Below are positions 52,635 to 60,679 of a stretch of DNA of 64,000 nucleotides, piece after piece. The notes below the pieces were generated by a model. That model was not told where the DNA came from. It worked only from the letters and a program-made list of their open reading frames with translations, and searched no databases. A program made the translations under genes and the position numbers. Origin of the DNA: CAZSHG01 sp964606695 [NCBI: uncultured bacterium] (lineage in GTDB: Bacteria; UBP14; UBA6098); assembly GCA_964606695.1 (NCBI GenBank), contig CAZSHG010000004.1, positions 62,001 through 126,000 of the forward strand. Direction: 5' to 3'. The number at the start of each line of letters is the position of its first letter. Position 1 is the first letter of the stretch.

Positions 52635-55490
52635 ATGAGCAGTCCACATCAATGGCTTTTAGATTTCCAGGAAACTGGAAATACGACTATTGAAGGGATT
52701 GTCTCGGTCGATAACTATTCCCTAAACGACTTGCCTCCCGATTCTATCCCTATAATGGAAAAAGCCGAGGAATACGGAGCAAAAGCCGTATTCTTTGAAA
52801 AGGAGCGGGAAGGCAGACCTCCAATTGCACAAGCCTTCATCTTTGTTTGCGACGAACAGGCCGATAAAGAAAGATTTGCTAAACTGCACCAGCGGATGTG
52901 GAGCTGGGGCGGCGTTCCTCTGGTCTATAGAGTTACACCGGGCAAGGTAGAGTTGTTCCGGTGTGCCCATAAGGCGGATTTCGAAAAAAACGGTGAAATC
53001 AGTTATAAAGCCTACAAGACTTTAAAAACTGCTGCAAAGATTGCGAATGATCCGTGGTGGGATTCTGACCGCCTTTATTATGGAAGTATATGGGACGATC
53101 CGACAGCTTGCAAAAAACTCCTATCAGGTAGCCGGGCGGCGCAGAATACTTTGATTAAAGAGGTAAAAGCCCTCAACACTAAATTAGAGGAAAAAAGCCA
53201 CTTAGATAGGCCACTTCAGCGCAAACTACTTATTTTGTCTTTGATGATCGCATACCTCGAAGAACGGAAGGTCCTTACCGAAGATTATTTCTATAAGTTT
53301 AAATCCGGGGCAAACGAATTTTTTGAAATACTTAAAGATGGCGAAGCGCTGGTAAATCTCCTTGAAAATCTCGAAGAGAGATTCAACGGCCAGATTTTCA
53401 CTTTATCGCCGGAGATGAAAACGGAGCTACGGGAAAATCCTGACCTTAGCGAATTCGTGAGGCTTATCGAAGGAATAGAAGACACAAGCGGACAATTAAA
53501 TCTTTGGAAAAGGTACTCGTTTGCCGATTTACCAGTCGAATTAATAAGCCACGTTTACCAGCTTTTTGTCGAAGATAAAGACACTGCCGTTTATACCCCG
53601 CCTTTCCTCGTGAAATTAATGTTAGGAGAAGTTCTCACCAAAGAACGGCTGGATAGACTAATAAAAGAGGAAGAGATTATTCTGGACCCGGCTTGCGGCT
53701 CTGGCGTCTTTTTAGTCGAAGCTTATAAACGCCTTGTGCTACATTGGAGGGCCGAAAAAAATTGGGAAGAGAAACCAGGTGAAGATGACTTAAAAGAACT
53801 TTTAACGAAATACATCTATGGCATTGATAAAGATAAAGGGGCGACGGAACTAACCGCTTTCAGCCTTTGCCTTGCGCTTTGCGATGCACTTAAACCGGAC
53901 GAGATTAGTGATAGTAGAAAGATATTCCCTCCACTTCTGGGCAAAAACGTTTATGCCATGTGTTTCTTCGAAGCGAGAGAACAGAACAAGATAGAAAAGG
54001 ACGTCGGGATAATTGTCGGAAATCCGCCCTTTAAATCTGAATTAATGACTGATGGGGCTAAGAGCGCCTATGAACGATACAACAAGGAATATGCAGATGA
54101 AAGAGGCAAATTACCCGACAAGCAAATAGCCTATCTCTTTCTCCATAAATCGATGGAGATGCTAACTCCGGGCGGTGTTCTCTCGATGCTCCAACAATAC
54201 AGCTTCTTGTATAACGAACAATCGATAAGTTTCCGGAAGAAGTTTTTCGAGAAATGGGATGTTCGAGAAATCCTCGACATGGTTTCTATAACCGGCCTTT
54301 TTAAAAAAAGTAAAAAGAACACAAAGGTTGTTGTTATCGTGGCTGAGGCGAAAGAACCATCTCCAGAGCGAAAGATTCTGCACGCTACTTTCCGACGTAG
54401 CGGTAGAACTCATGCCGAACAAGGTTTCAATATTGATTACTACGATTTACATTGGTTAAAACAGGAAACTGCCGTTGAAAGCCCCTGGATTTGGCGTTCG
54501 GATTTGTTTGGAGGTGGTCGAGTTTTTAATCTAATTGAGAGATTGAAAGAGTACCGGACTCTAGAACAATATGCAAATGAACAGGATTGGGACCATGGGG
54601 AAGGCTTCATCAAGGGAGGAAAAGTAAAAAGAAAACCAGCAAAACATATAACCGGAAGCTTATTAATTAGACCTTATCAATTAGAAGAAGAAGAGATTAA
54701 CATTGAGACTTTACAAAAGGTAGAAGAAACGAATTTTAGGTCGGCTTATTCTAAGAAGCGATTTACTGCTCCTATGGTTCTTGTTCGAGAAAACGAAAAC
54801 CTTGCGGTTAAGTACTTTTCATCTGGTTATTATACTTATGAAGATAAAATCGTAGGCTTCTGTGTCGGAGATGGGAAAGATGATAATTTATCTTTGTTAT
54901 TTAATTGGTTTAAAAGTAATCGTGAAACACTTATAGCCTTGGTTTGTGCAGGAGGAACTACCAACTTTACTCAAAGAGATTCGCAATTAAGCTTATCTGA
55001 TATACGAAGCTTACCGTCCCCTGACATCGACTTGGATTTATCGTTTACCGAGAAAATCGTCGTATCTGATATTGTCGAATATTACCGTGAGTTAATTAGA
55101 AAGGGCCAAAATTCGGACGCGATGACAAAACCGGGCATAGATGCCCTCCCTGATTTCAATGGAATCTATACCGGTCAGATAAACGCGATCTATAAAGAGA
55201 AAAAACTAAAGGCACTCGAACCTCAAACATGGGCGGGGTTCCTATGCCAGCCCTATGTTTTTGGCGATGGGGAAGTCGATTGGTCGGGTTCGGACGGACT
55301 GAAAGACAAATTAGAAAAACTAATGAAGGAAAAACGGCCTTATGGCCTGAATATTTATCGAATAGCACGGATTTATGACGGCCCATTCATTTTTCTCTTA
55401 AAACCAAACGTTTTGCGTTATTGGCTGAGGTCTATTGCCCTACGCGATGCCGACGAAACCTTGTCCGATTTATGGAAGCAGGGCTTCTGA
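52635..55490 (+). CDS. N6-adenine DNA methyltransferase (Eco57I/type IIG-like)
   Basis: 951 residues from ATG at 52635 (AAGGGG upstream; the TTG at 52611 is less likely). SAM-binding motif I is ILDPACGSGVFLVEAYKRL (~353) and catalytic motif IV is IIVGNPPFKSE (~468). A target-recognition-like C-terminus follows (~640-951: LLIRPYQLEEEEINIE, VCAGGTTNFTQRDSQLSL). The ~330-residue N-terminus is helical and resembles the front of type IIG enzymes, but I see no PD-(D/E)XK motif there. Its TGA overlaps the next ATG (TGATG), pairing it with a probable nuclease. AT-richer than the M42 region. Modification partner of a two-gene restriction system is the likely role. Confidence 0.88.
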   Translation: MSSPHQWLLDFQETGNTTIEGIVSVDNYSLNDLPPDSIPIMEKAEEYGAKAVFFEKEREGRPPIAQAFIFVCDEQADKERFAKLHQRMWSWGGVPLVYRVTPGKVELFRCAHKADFEKNGEISYKAYKTLKTAAKIANDPWWDSDRLYYGSIWDDPTACKKLLSGSRAAQNTLIKEVKALNTKLEEKSHLDRPLQRKLLILSLMIAYLEERKVLTEDYFYKFKSGANEFFEILKDGEALVNLLENLEERFNGQIFTLSPEMKTELRENPDLSEFVRLIEGIEDTSGQLNLWKRYSFADLPVELISHVYQLFVEDKDTAVYTPPFLVKLMLGEVLTKERLDRLIKEEEIILDPACGSGVFLVEAYKRLVLHWRAEKNWEEKPGEDDLKELLTKYIYGIDKDKGATELTAFSLCLALCDALKPDEISDSRKIFPPLLGKNVYAMCFFEAREQNKIEKDVGIIVGNPPFKSELMTDGAKSAYERYNKEYADERGKLPDKQIAYLFLHKSMEMLTPGGVLSMLQQYSFLYNEQSISFRKKFFEKWDVREILDMVSITGLFKKSKKNTKVVVIVAEAKEPSPERKILHATFRRSGRTHAEQGFNIDYYDLHWLKQETAVESPWIWRSDLFGGGRVFNLIERLKEYRTLEQYANEQDWDHGEGFIKGGKVKRKPAKHITGSLLIRPYQLEEEEINIETLQKVEETNFRSAYSKKRFTAPMVLVRENENLAVKYFSSGYYTYEDKIVGFCVGDGKDDNLSLLFNWFKSNRETLIALVCAGGTTNFTQRDSQLSLSDIRSLPSPDIDLDLSFTEKIVVSDIVEYYRELIRKGQNSDAMTKPGIDALPDFNGIYTGQINAIYKEKKLKALEPQTWAGFLCQPYVFGDGEVDWSGSDGLKDKLEKLMKEKRPYGLNIYRIARIYDGPFIFLLKPNVLRYWLRSIALRDADETLSDLWKQGF

Positions 55491-56221
55491 TGTGCAGGAG
55501 AATGCTGTCTGATATTGAGCCCATTGCACATTCGGGCAGAATAGGGGAAGAGGTCCTTGCACGGAATACAATTCGATTCGAGCTTATCGAATTTATTAGA
55601 ACGGAATTACCAAAATGGCGCGATGACCCGGAAAGGCCTATGGAACATGCCGAGACAGTTTTAACCAGCCAGCTTTGTAGCCATATGAATAGCGTATCAA
55701 GAATATCAGAAGCATGGCATAGGATTCAATTTGGAACAGAAATCCGAGATGAGAATAATAAAAGAGGGACAATCGACTTTGCACCAAAACCATGTTCTGT
55801 GGTTTTGATAATTGAAGGTCGCAAATATACTCATTTTGATATGATTTTCCCAATCGAGTGTAAACGCTTACCTACTCCGGCCGGTACAAAAAGAGACGAA
55901 AAAGAATATGTAATTGTGGATAGTGGGTCTACGGGTGGGATCCAACGATTCAAGTTCGGTTTTCACGCATCGGATCATGATTTTGGTGCAATGATAGCCT
56001 ATGTTCAGGATGCCATTGGTTTTAGCCGATGGCTGACCAGAATAAATGGATGGGTTCACGACCTCGGGCAAGCTACTGATTCTGTTTGGTGCGACGAAGA
56101 TCGTTTGGAGCTTTTAGAAGAAGATACGGATAACCGTGTTTGTTCATTGAAATCGAATCATCATCGCCAAAACGGCCTCGACGACATCGAGCTCCGACAT
56201 TTATGGATTGATATGAATTGA
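55490..56221 (+). CDS. Probable restriction nuclease partner (PD-(D/E)XK-like)
   Basis: 243 residues from the ATG that overlaps the methylase stop; AGGG upstream. Residues ~105-150 show RGTIDFAPKP then HFDMIFPIECKRL, an Asp...Glu-Cys-Lys pattern typical of PD-(D/E)XK nucleases, followed by a helix with conserved-looking Gln and Arg (STGGIQRFKFGFHA). The N-terminus is helical (GEEVLARNTIRFELIEFIRTEL). No family name comes to mind. The tight coupling to an adenine methylase, the size and the motif support a restriction role; the alternative is a specificity or accessory factor. Confidence 0.78.
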   Translation: MCRRMLSDIEPIAHSGRIGEEVLARNTIRFELIEFIRTELPKWRDDPERPMEHAETVLTSQLCSHMNSVSRISEAWHRIQFGTEIRDENNKRGTIDFAPKPCSVVLIIEGRKYTHFDMIFPIECKRLPTPAGTKRDEKEYVIVDSGSTGGIQRFKFGFHASDHDFGAMIAYVQDAIGFSRWLTRINGWVHDLGQATDSVWCDEDRLELLEEDTDNRVCSLKSNHHRQNGLDDIELRHLWIDMN

Positions 56222-56420
56222 AGTAATTCGCGGGGAGCGAAATTCCCCTTGACAAATGACAGTTCGTATTTTAGCTTTTGTGTAGCGGTTTGGTTATGTG
56301 GATGGTCTTTGATAATGTTAAGTGTTCTCGGGGGGTGGAAAATCACCTTTTTTGGGATTTTGGGAGCGAAACTGGGGGTTTTTACGTAAGTGGTTGATTT
56401 ATAACGTGTAGGAGCGGAAA

Positions 56421-56640
56421 ACACGGGCGCTTTTTGATGGACACGCGCACTTTTCGTTAAAACACGAGCATATTCAAGAAAACATGGGCGCTTTCTCCAA
56501 ATACATTAGCATTTTCTCCAAATACACGGGCACTCTACCAAAATACATTGGCACTTTCGGGAAATACACGCGCACATTTCAGAAAACACGAGCACTTTGC
56601 TCAAATACATTGGCACTTTCGCCAAAAACATTAACGCTTT
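56421..56640 (+). repeat. Array of eleven degenerate units phased at 20-21 bp
   Basis: Units begin with ACAC or ACAT at 56421, 56441, 56462, 56482, 56503, 56524, 56545, 56566, 56586, 56607 and 56628 (steps 20, 21, 20, 21, 21, 21, 21, 20, 21, 21; mean 20.7 bp). Cores include ACACGGGCGC, ACACGCGCAC, ACATTGGCAC and ACACGAGCAC; linkers are T-rich then A-rich (CTTTCNCCAAATA-like). The period is two turns of B-DNA. The 20-bp steps break any reading frame, so it is not coding. It ends about 19 bp before the ATG at 56659. The 200 bp before it (56222-56420) hold only a small GGGGA/TCCCC hairpin and a weak TTGACA box at 56249. Confidence 0.8.
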
Positions 56641-56658
56641 TGTAACCGGGGAGAGATC

Positions 56659-57660
56659 ATGGCCAAGAAAACAAGAGAACCAGCAAGGTTAGGGCACGCG
56701 GACTATTGCAAGTGGTTCGAGCAGATGATCGGATTCAAGGAAGATCGTATTGCCGACGGAACCTGGCCGACTCATCTAAACGCAAATTTCCAGGCACTGT
56801 TCAATGAATTATGGGACGCCTGGGACACTTACGATCGTTTGAAAAATGAGCTTAAAGGGACGACATACAAGGCGTATGACGATGCCTCGAAGCCGGTTTA
56901 TGATCGGTTAGTCTCGCTTCGAGAGCTAATTCCGACGCTTTTCGACGGCGACGACGCGGTTCTCGGCGAATTCGGCATGGCTCGAAAAGTGCCTCGCGAC
57001 AAAGAGGATTTGTTCACGATGGCGAGCGGGTGCCTGGAGCATTGGGACGACATCACTGACCCGGACGTCCCGCCCGAATATGCGCCCGTTGCGGATATGT
57101 TCGCGGAGTTTCAGGATGAATACGACACGTTTCAGGCCGCTTACACGGCGTATATCGCCAAAACGCGAGATGTCGAGGAGGCTCAGAATTTATTGCTCGA
57201 GAAACGCGAGCTTTGCCATCACAAGGAGCGTCTAATTTTCCACTGGTTCAAGGGATTACATAAGGACGGCGAGGCTGAATGGTGGACCGCGACGCTCTGG
57301 GGCAGGACTGGTGGCGGTTCTGGCGGCGGGGAGGAGCCGGGGCCGAGTAGCTGGGAGGATGCGCCGACGAATTTCGTCTTGAAAGAGGGTGTTGCGGGGT
57401 CGGCGTTGCTTCAGGCGGATGTCCATGCCGATGCCGACGGATGCGCGGTGTTCATGGCCGAGACGGAACTGGGCGTGGCGGAACCGCCTATGCGTCCGGG
57501 CGAGCCTCTCGAGCCGCTGATTACGCCAATCGAACCCGGAAAGTTTTCCTATAATTTGAATATTACGCCGAACCGTCGGGTGTGGTTTTGGATCTGCCAT
57601 GTCAAGGACGGCGCATGGGGCGCGATTGCGGGGCCGGAGTGGATCGAGATCGAGAAATAA
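56659..57660 (+). CDS. Unrecognised two-domain protein: helical domain, Gly-rich linker, FN3-like domain
   Basis: 333 residues; GGGGAGAG before the ATG; no signal peptide. Residues ~10-215 are almost entirely helical and rich in Trp, Tyr, Asp and Glu (HADYCKWFEQMIGFKEDRI, LFNELWDAWDTYDRLKNEL, FQDEYDTFQAAYTAYIAKTRD). A flexible linker (GRTGGGSGGGEEPGPSSW, ~220-238) joins a C-terminal beta domain (~240-333) of fibronectin-III or Ig type (GSALLQADVHADADGCAVF, KFSYNLNITPNRRVWFWICHV). The helically phased array lies directly upstream and may control it. I do not recognise a function; a binding or structural protein is plausible. Confidence 0.8.
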   Translation: MAKKTREPARLGHADYCKWFEQMIGFKEDRIADGTWPTHLNANFQALFNELWDAWDTYDRLKNELKGTTYKAYDDASKPVYDRLVSLRELIPTLFDGDDAVLGEFGMARKVPRDKEDLFTMASGCLEHWDDITDPDVPPEYAPVADMFAEFQDEYDTFQAAYTAYIAKTRDVEEAQNLLLEKRELCHHKERLIFHWFKGLHKDGEAEWWTATLWGRTGGGSGGGEEPGPSSWEDAPTNFVLKEGVAGSALLQADVHADADGCAVFMAETELGVAEPPMRPGEPLEPLITPIEPGKFSYNLNITPNRRVWFWICHVKDGAWGAIAGPEWIEIEK

Positions 57661-57684
57661 TATAGAATTTATAATGTAGAATGG

Positions 57685-57714
57685 CGTAGGGGCAATTCAT
57701 GAATTGCCCCTACG
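57685..57714 (+). repeat. Perfect 30-bp palindrome (GTAGGGGCAATTCA type)
   Basis: CGTAGGGGCAATTCA is followed at once by its exact reverse complement. It belongs with the hairpin at 50594-50619 and lies 25 bp after the stop of the 56659 gene in a 375-bp gap that holds no convincing gene. Confidence 0.85.
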
Positions 57715-57791
57715 ATTAGTTTATAGGCGGCTCGAGGTGGTCGTCTTTTTTTATCCCTCGTCATTGCAATGTTATATTTTAACATTAAAAG

Positions 57792-57829
57792 ATCGAGCGT
57801 CTCGCTCGATGTGCGGCGAGACGCCGCAC
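57792..57829 (+). repeat. Double-hairpin dispersed repeat
   Basis: Two adjacent perfect stem-loops: ATCGAGCG-TCT-CGCTCGAT (57792-57810) and GTGCGGCG-AGA-CGCCGCAC (57811-57829). The loops are complementary (TCT and AGA), and the stretch GCGTCTCGC/GCGAGACGC also pairs between them. The remaining sequence to 58000 looks like eroded repeat material. Confidence 0.75.
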
Positions 57830-58001
57830 CTATTAATTTCATAAACCTATTATATTAGAACCCTCCGGCCTTCGGACATCTCGCTTGTTGAGGGAGGCAT
57901 AAGATTGGATTCGCGATCGGGTCGGGAATGACAGATGTCAGGAAGTTTTTTAGCTATCCTGAGGAACGCTCCGATTAAGTGGCGATGGCAGAAATATTTC
58001 C

Positions 58002-58029
58002 TTGCCCTCAAGTTCTTTGTGCCTATATT
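58002..58029 (+). promoter_or_regulatory. Promoter abutting the 58036 start
   Basis: TTGCCC (58002-58007), 16-bp spacer, TATATT (58024-58029). The predicted transcript start coincides with the ATG at 58036, so the message may be leaderless. Confidence 0.5.
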
Positions 58030-58035
58030 GAATTC

Positions 58036-58314
58036 ATGAGTCGAAGACGAGAAATATTATCCATTCTGCTTGCGTTCTATCTATTGTTCATAGTCGTTTT
58101 TGCGGCTGTTCACACCCACGAAGACGGCAGGCACCATTCGGAATGTCAGCTATGCCAGATAGCTGTGTTATCTATCCTTCCGATATCTACATTCATTCTT
58201 ACGACCAATTTCAGGCGTTGCTATTCGACTTTCAATTTGGAAAACCAACTTGTCGAAGACCATCGCCCTACATTTGTCTCCAACCGTTCGCCACCGAAGC
58301 CTTTCGATAAATAA
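58036..58314 (+). CDS. Small membrane-anchored His/Cys protein, DUF2946-like
   Basis: 92 residues from ATG at 58036; no ribosome site. One or two membrane segments (about 7-25, ILSILLAFYLLFIVVFAAV, and 46-62) surround the periplasmic metal-ligand-like loop HTHEDGRHHSECQLCQ. This loop and the overall size resemble DUF2946-type proteins found next to metal-related TonB receptors. It is 33 bp upstream of a TonB-dependent receptor. A role in metal sensing or supply is inferred. Confidence 0.72.
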   Translation: MSRRREILSILLAFYLLFIVVFAAVHTHEDGRHHSECQLCQIAVLSILPISTFILTTNFRRCYSTFNLENQLVEDHRPTFVSNRSPPKPFDK

Positions 58315-58347
58315 GCTGTCTTAAACACAATTATCGAAAGGAAAAAC

Positions 58348-60552
58348 ATGAGAATACGTATGTTATTATGTGTGTTCGCCATTGTTTGTTCTGTCGTCAG
58401 CGGCTTCGATGGAAGCGTTTTTGACGGGCAGAGCGGCGAACCGTTGGCCGGTGCCAATATACTGGTAATCGGCACAAATATCGGGACTACAACTAATATC
58501 GACGGCAATTTTACCCTCGATATCGAATTGCCGGCGGAGATTTCCGTATCCTTCGTCGGTTACAAAACAAAGGTAGTCGATGTTACGGAAACCGACATAA
58601 AAATCGAGGTTCACCCGACCGCCCTCGGAGGTTCCGAGATAGTTGTAACCTCGACGCGTGGTGCGGCGGAATCGTCGAAATCGCCTCAGCCGACGTCCAG
58701 CATAAATTCAAGGCAGATGGCGATGCGAAATATTATCACACTCGACGACGCTCTACGGGGCAGTGCCGGTCTGACATTGAACACAACCGGTTCAGGGAGT
58801 ATTCGCCCCACGATTCGAGGGCTTTACGATTCCCACGTCCTGACGCTCATGGACGGTATCCCTCTTATGGACCTTCGCCCCGGCGGCGATCATGTCCTGC
58901 TTATTGAACCAAGCCAGCTTGGGCGAATCGAGATAGTTCGAGGCCCGGGATCGGTTCTTTACGGCTCGGACGCTATCGGCGGGGTCGTTAATTTCATCAG
59001 CAAGGAATTTGAACCCGTGAATGACGGCACGGGGATTTCGGGCGAATTACGCGCGGGATATTCCTCCCTCGGCGACGGCTACAATGCCGACGTGTCGATA
59101 GAGAAGCCTCTGGAAAAGGCGAATATCGGCGCGGGGTTCGGTTACAGATCCAACGATGATATATCGGATCCGAACGGCGAGATTCCGAGTAGCGATTACT
59201 CCGGCTACCACGCCGATTTATCCGCAAGCGGCAGTTTCGGATCGAATAGACTATCTTTCGGTGCGCATTATATATCCGCTGACGTCGGAGTGCCGATTAG
59301 CCCGAGTATCGAGAGTTCGCATTTCGAAGGGGAATCGCAGTTGCTAAGCCTCGTCAAATACGAGGGCGTGAATATATCGGCCTTCAAAACCCTACAGGCG
59401 AATTTTTCCTGGCAGAAGCACCATCGGCATTTCCATAAGATATGGCCTTCGGGCGATCCGAACATGGACGCACAGGTTTGGGTCGATGTCGATGGCTTGA
59501 CCTTCCAGCTCCTGCCCATGCTTGACCTGAAGGGCTTCGTCATTCAGCCGGGAGTAGATGTTACTTATCAATTCGCCTCTTCCGACAGAGTCGTGCAAAT
59601 CACGGCAAGCGGCGACACGATCCTCGACAGTCCTGTTATCCCGAATTCGGATAGACTACTCGGCGGATTTTTCGTGCAGGCGAGCAAACCGGTCGGGGCT
59701 TTCGACTTCGCGGCGGGGGCAAGATACGACGTCGTAACTTCGCATGCCGATGCCCGTGCGCCGGAGGACCCTTTCCAATCAGATGAGTATGATGTTACCG
59801 ACGCGGATTTTTCCGGAAATCTTTCATTGCGATACGAACACGAAGATGGGATATTTGCGATAGCTTCTGTGGGAAGGGCTTTTCGCAGTCCGACACTGCT
59901 CGAACGATATTTTCGGGGGCCGCATACGACCGGCGTCGATCAGGGCAACCCGGAATTGAAATCGGAAACCTCGTTTAATTTCGACCTCGGACTCGGATGG
60001 AGCTCGGATATTGTTAATACGAGGCTCTCGGGTTTCCGTAATCAGGTCGATAATTATATTTTCAAGGAGAATTCGGGCGATACCACCTCGGATGGTGCGG
60101 AGATATGGGAATGGAAAAACGAGGGCAAAGTCGAACTTATCGGTTTCGAAGCTGAGGTAAAAATCTCGCCCTCTGACTGGTTCGGCGCGTCGGGAAATCT
60201 GTCCTATGTCGAGGGCAAAGACGAGAATGACAATTATATGCCGAACATCCCGCCCTTAAACGGCAATCTTGATTTGCGCTTTGAGAAATGGGGTTTCGCT
60301 ACGGATTTGTTCTGGCTGTTCGCGGTAAAACAGGATAAGTTAGCGGATAGCGAAACTGCTACAGACGGCTGGCTTACCCATAATATCAGTCTCTCCTACG
60401 ACCTGTCCAAACACATTCCCATTGACGCGGAGATAATTCTAACCGGGAAGAATCTCACGAACGAGGTTTATTACAATCATCTATCCCGAATCAAGGATTA
60501 CTGGGCCGAAAGCGGAAGAAGTTTCACGATTTCGTTCGGTATGCAATTCTAA
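58348..60552 (+). CDS. TonB-dependent outer-membrane receptor
   Basis: 734 residues; AAAGGA before the ATG; signal peptide (MLLCVFAIVCSVVSG). A carboxypeptidase-regulatory-like domain (~20-95: GSVFDGQSGEPLAGANILV, TNIDGNFTLDI, VSFVGYKTKVVDV) precedes the plug (~105-220: RPTIRGLYDSHVLTLMDGI, VRGPGSVLYGSDAIGGVVNFIS) and a 22-strand barrel ending SFTISFGMQF. This is the FCB form of TonB receptors, which take up siderophores, cobalamin, metals or glycans. The His/Cys-rich small protein upstream suggests a metal ligand; the corrinoid adenosyltransferase elsewhere keeps cobalamin possible. Not distinguishable here. Confidence 0.94.
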   Translation: MRIRMLLCVFAIVCSVVSGFDGSVFDGQSGEPLAGANILVIGTNIGTTTNIDGNFTLDIELPAEISVSFVGYKTKVVDVTETDIKIEVHPTALGGSEIVVTSTRGAAESSKSPQPTSSINSRQMAMRNIITLDDALRGSAGLTLNTTGSGSIRPTIRGLYDSHVLTLMDGIPLMDLRPGGDHVLLIEPSQLGRIEIVRGPGSVLYGSDAIGGVVNFISKEFEPVNDGTGISGELRAGYSSLGDGYNADVSIEKPLEKANIGAGFGYRSNDDISDPNGEIPSSDYSGYHADLSASGSFGSNRLSFGAHYISADVGVPISPSIESSHFEGESQLLSLVKYEGVNISAFKTLQANFSWQKHHRHFHKIWPSGDPNMDAQVWVDVDGLTFQLLPMLDLKGFVIQPGVDVTYQFASSDRVVQITASGDTILDSPVIPNSDRLLGGFFVQASKPVGAFDFAAGARYDVVTSHADARAPEDPFQSDEYDVTDADFSGNLSLRYEHEDGIFAIASVGRAFRSPTLLERYFRGPHTTGVDQGNPELKSETSFNFDLGLGWSSDIVNTRLSGFRNQVDNYIFKENSGDTTSDGAEIWEWKNEGKVELIGFEAEVKISPSDWFGASGNLSYVEGKDENDNYMPNIPPLNGNLDLRFEKWGFATDLFWLFAVKQDKLADSETATDGWLTHNISLSYDLSKHIPIDAEIILTGKNLTNEVYYNHLSRIKDYWAESGRSFTISFGMQF

Positions 60553-60634
60553 ATGTAGAGGATTGTTTCGCACTGCTATTAATAGTCATCGGGAATGACA
60601 TAAAAGAACCGCGCCCTCAAGGATGCGGTTTAGT

Positions 60635-60660
60635 AAGGCCGCCCGAAAAGGCGGCCTTTT
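60635..60660 (+). terminator. Bidirectional terminator between convergent genes
   Basis: AAGGCCGCC and GGCGGCCTT form a perfect 9-bp stem with loop CGAAAA; T-runs on the plus side and the matching A-rich start on the other strand let it end both the TonB-receptor and the SagB-like transcripts. Confidence 0.85.
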
Positions 60661-60679
60661 CGTTAGTATTCGCGATTTT

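Noticed and set aside
52635-56221. BREX, DISARM or Druantia locus
   Set aside because: Only a methylase and one small protein are present; no ATPase, helicase, PglZ or other core genes.
56421-56640. CRISPR array
   Set aside because: Units are 20-21 bp, degenerate and contiguous with no unique spacers, and no cas genes are near.
57721-57978. Additional coding gene between the 56659 gene and 58036
   Set aside because: The stretch is dominated by hairpin repeats and stop codons in all frames, with no ribosome site.
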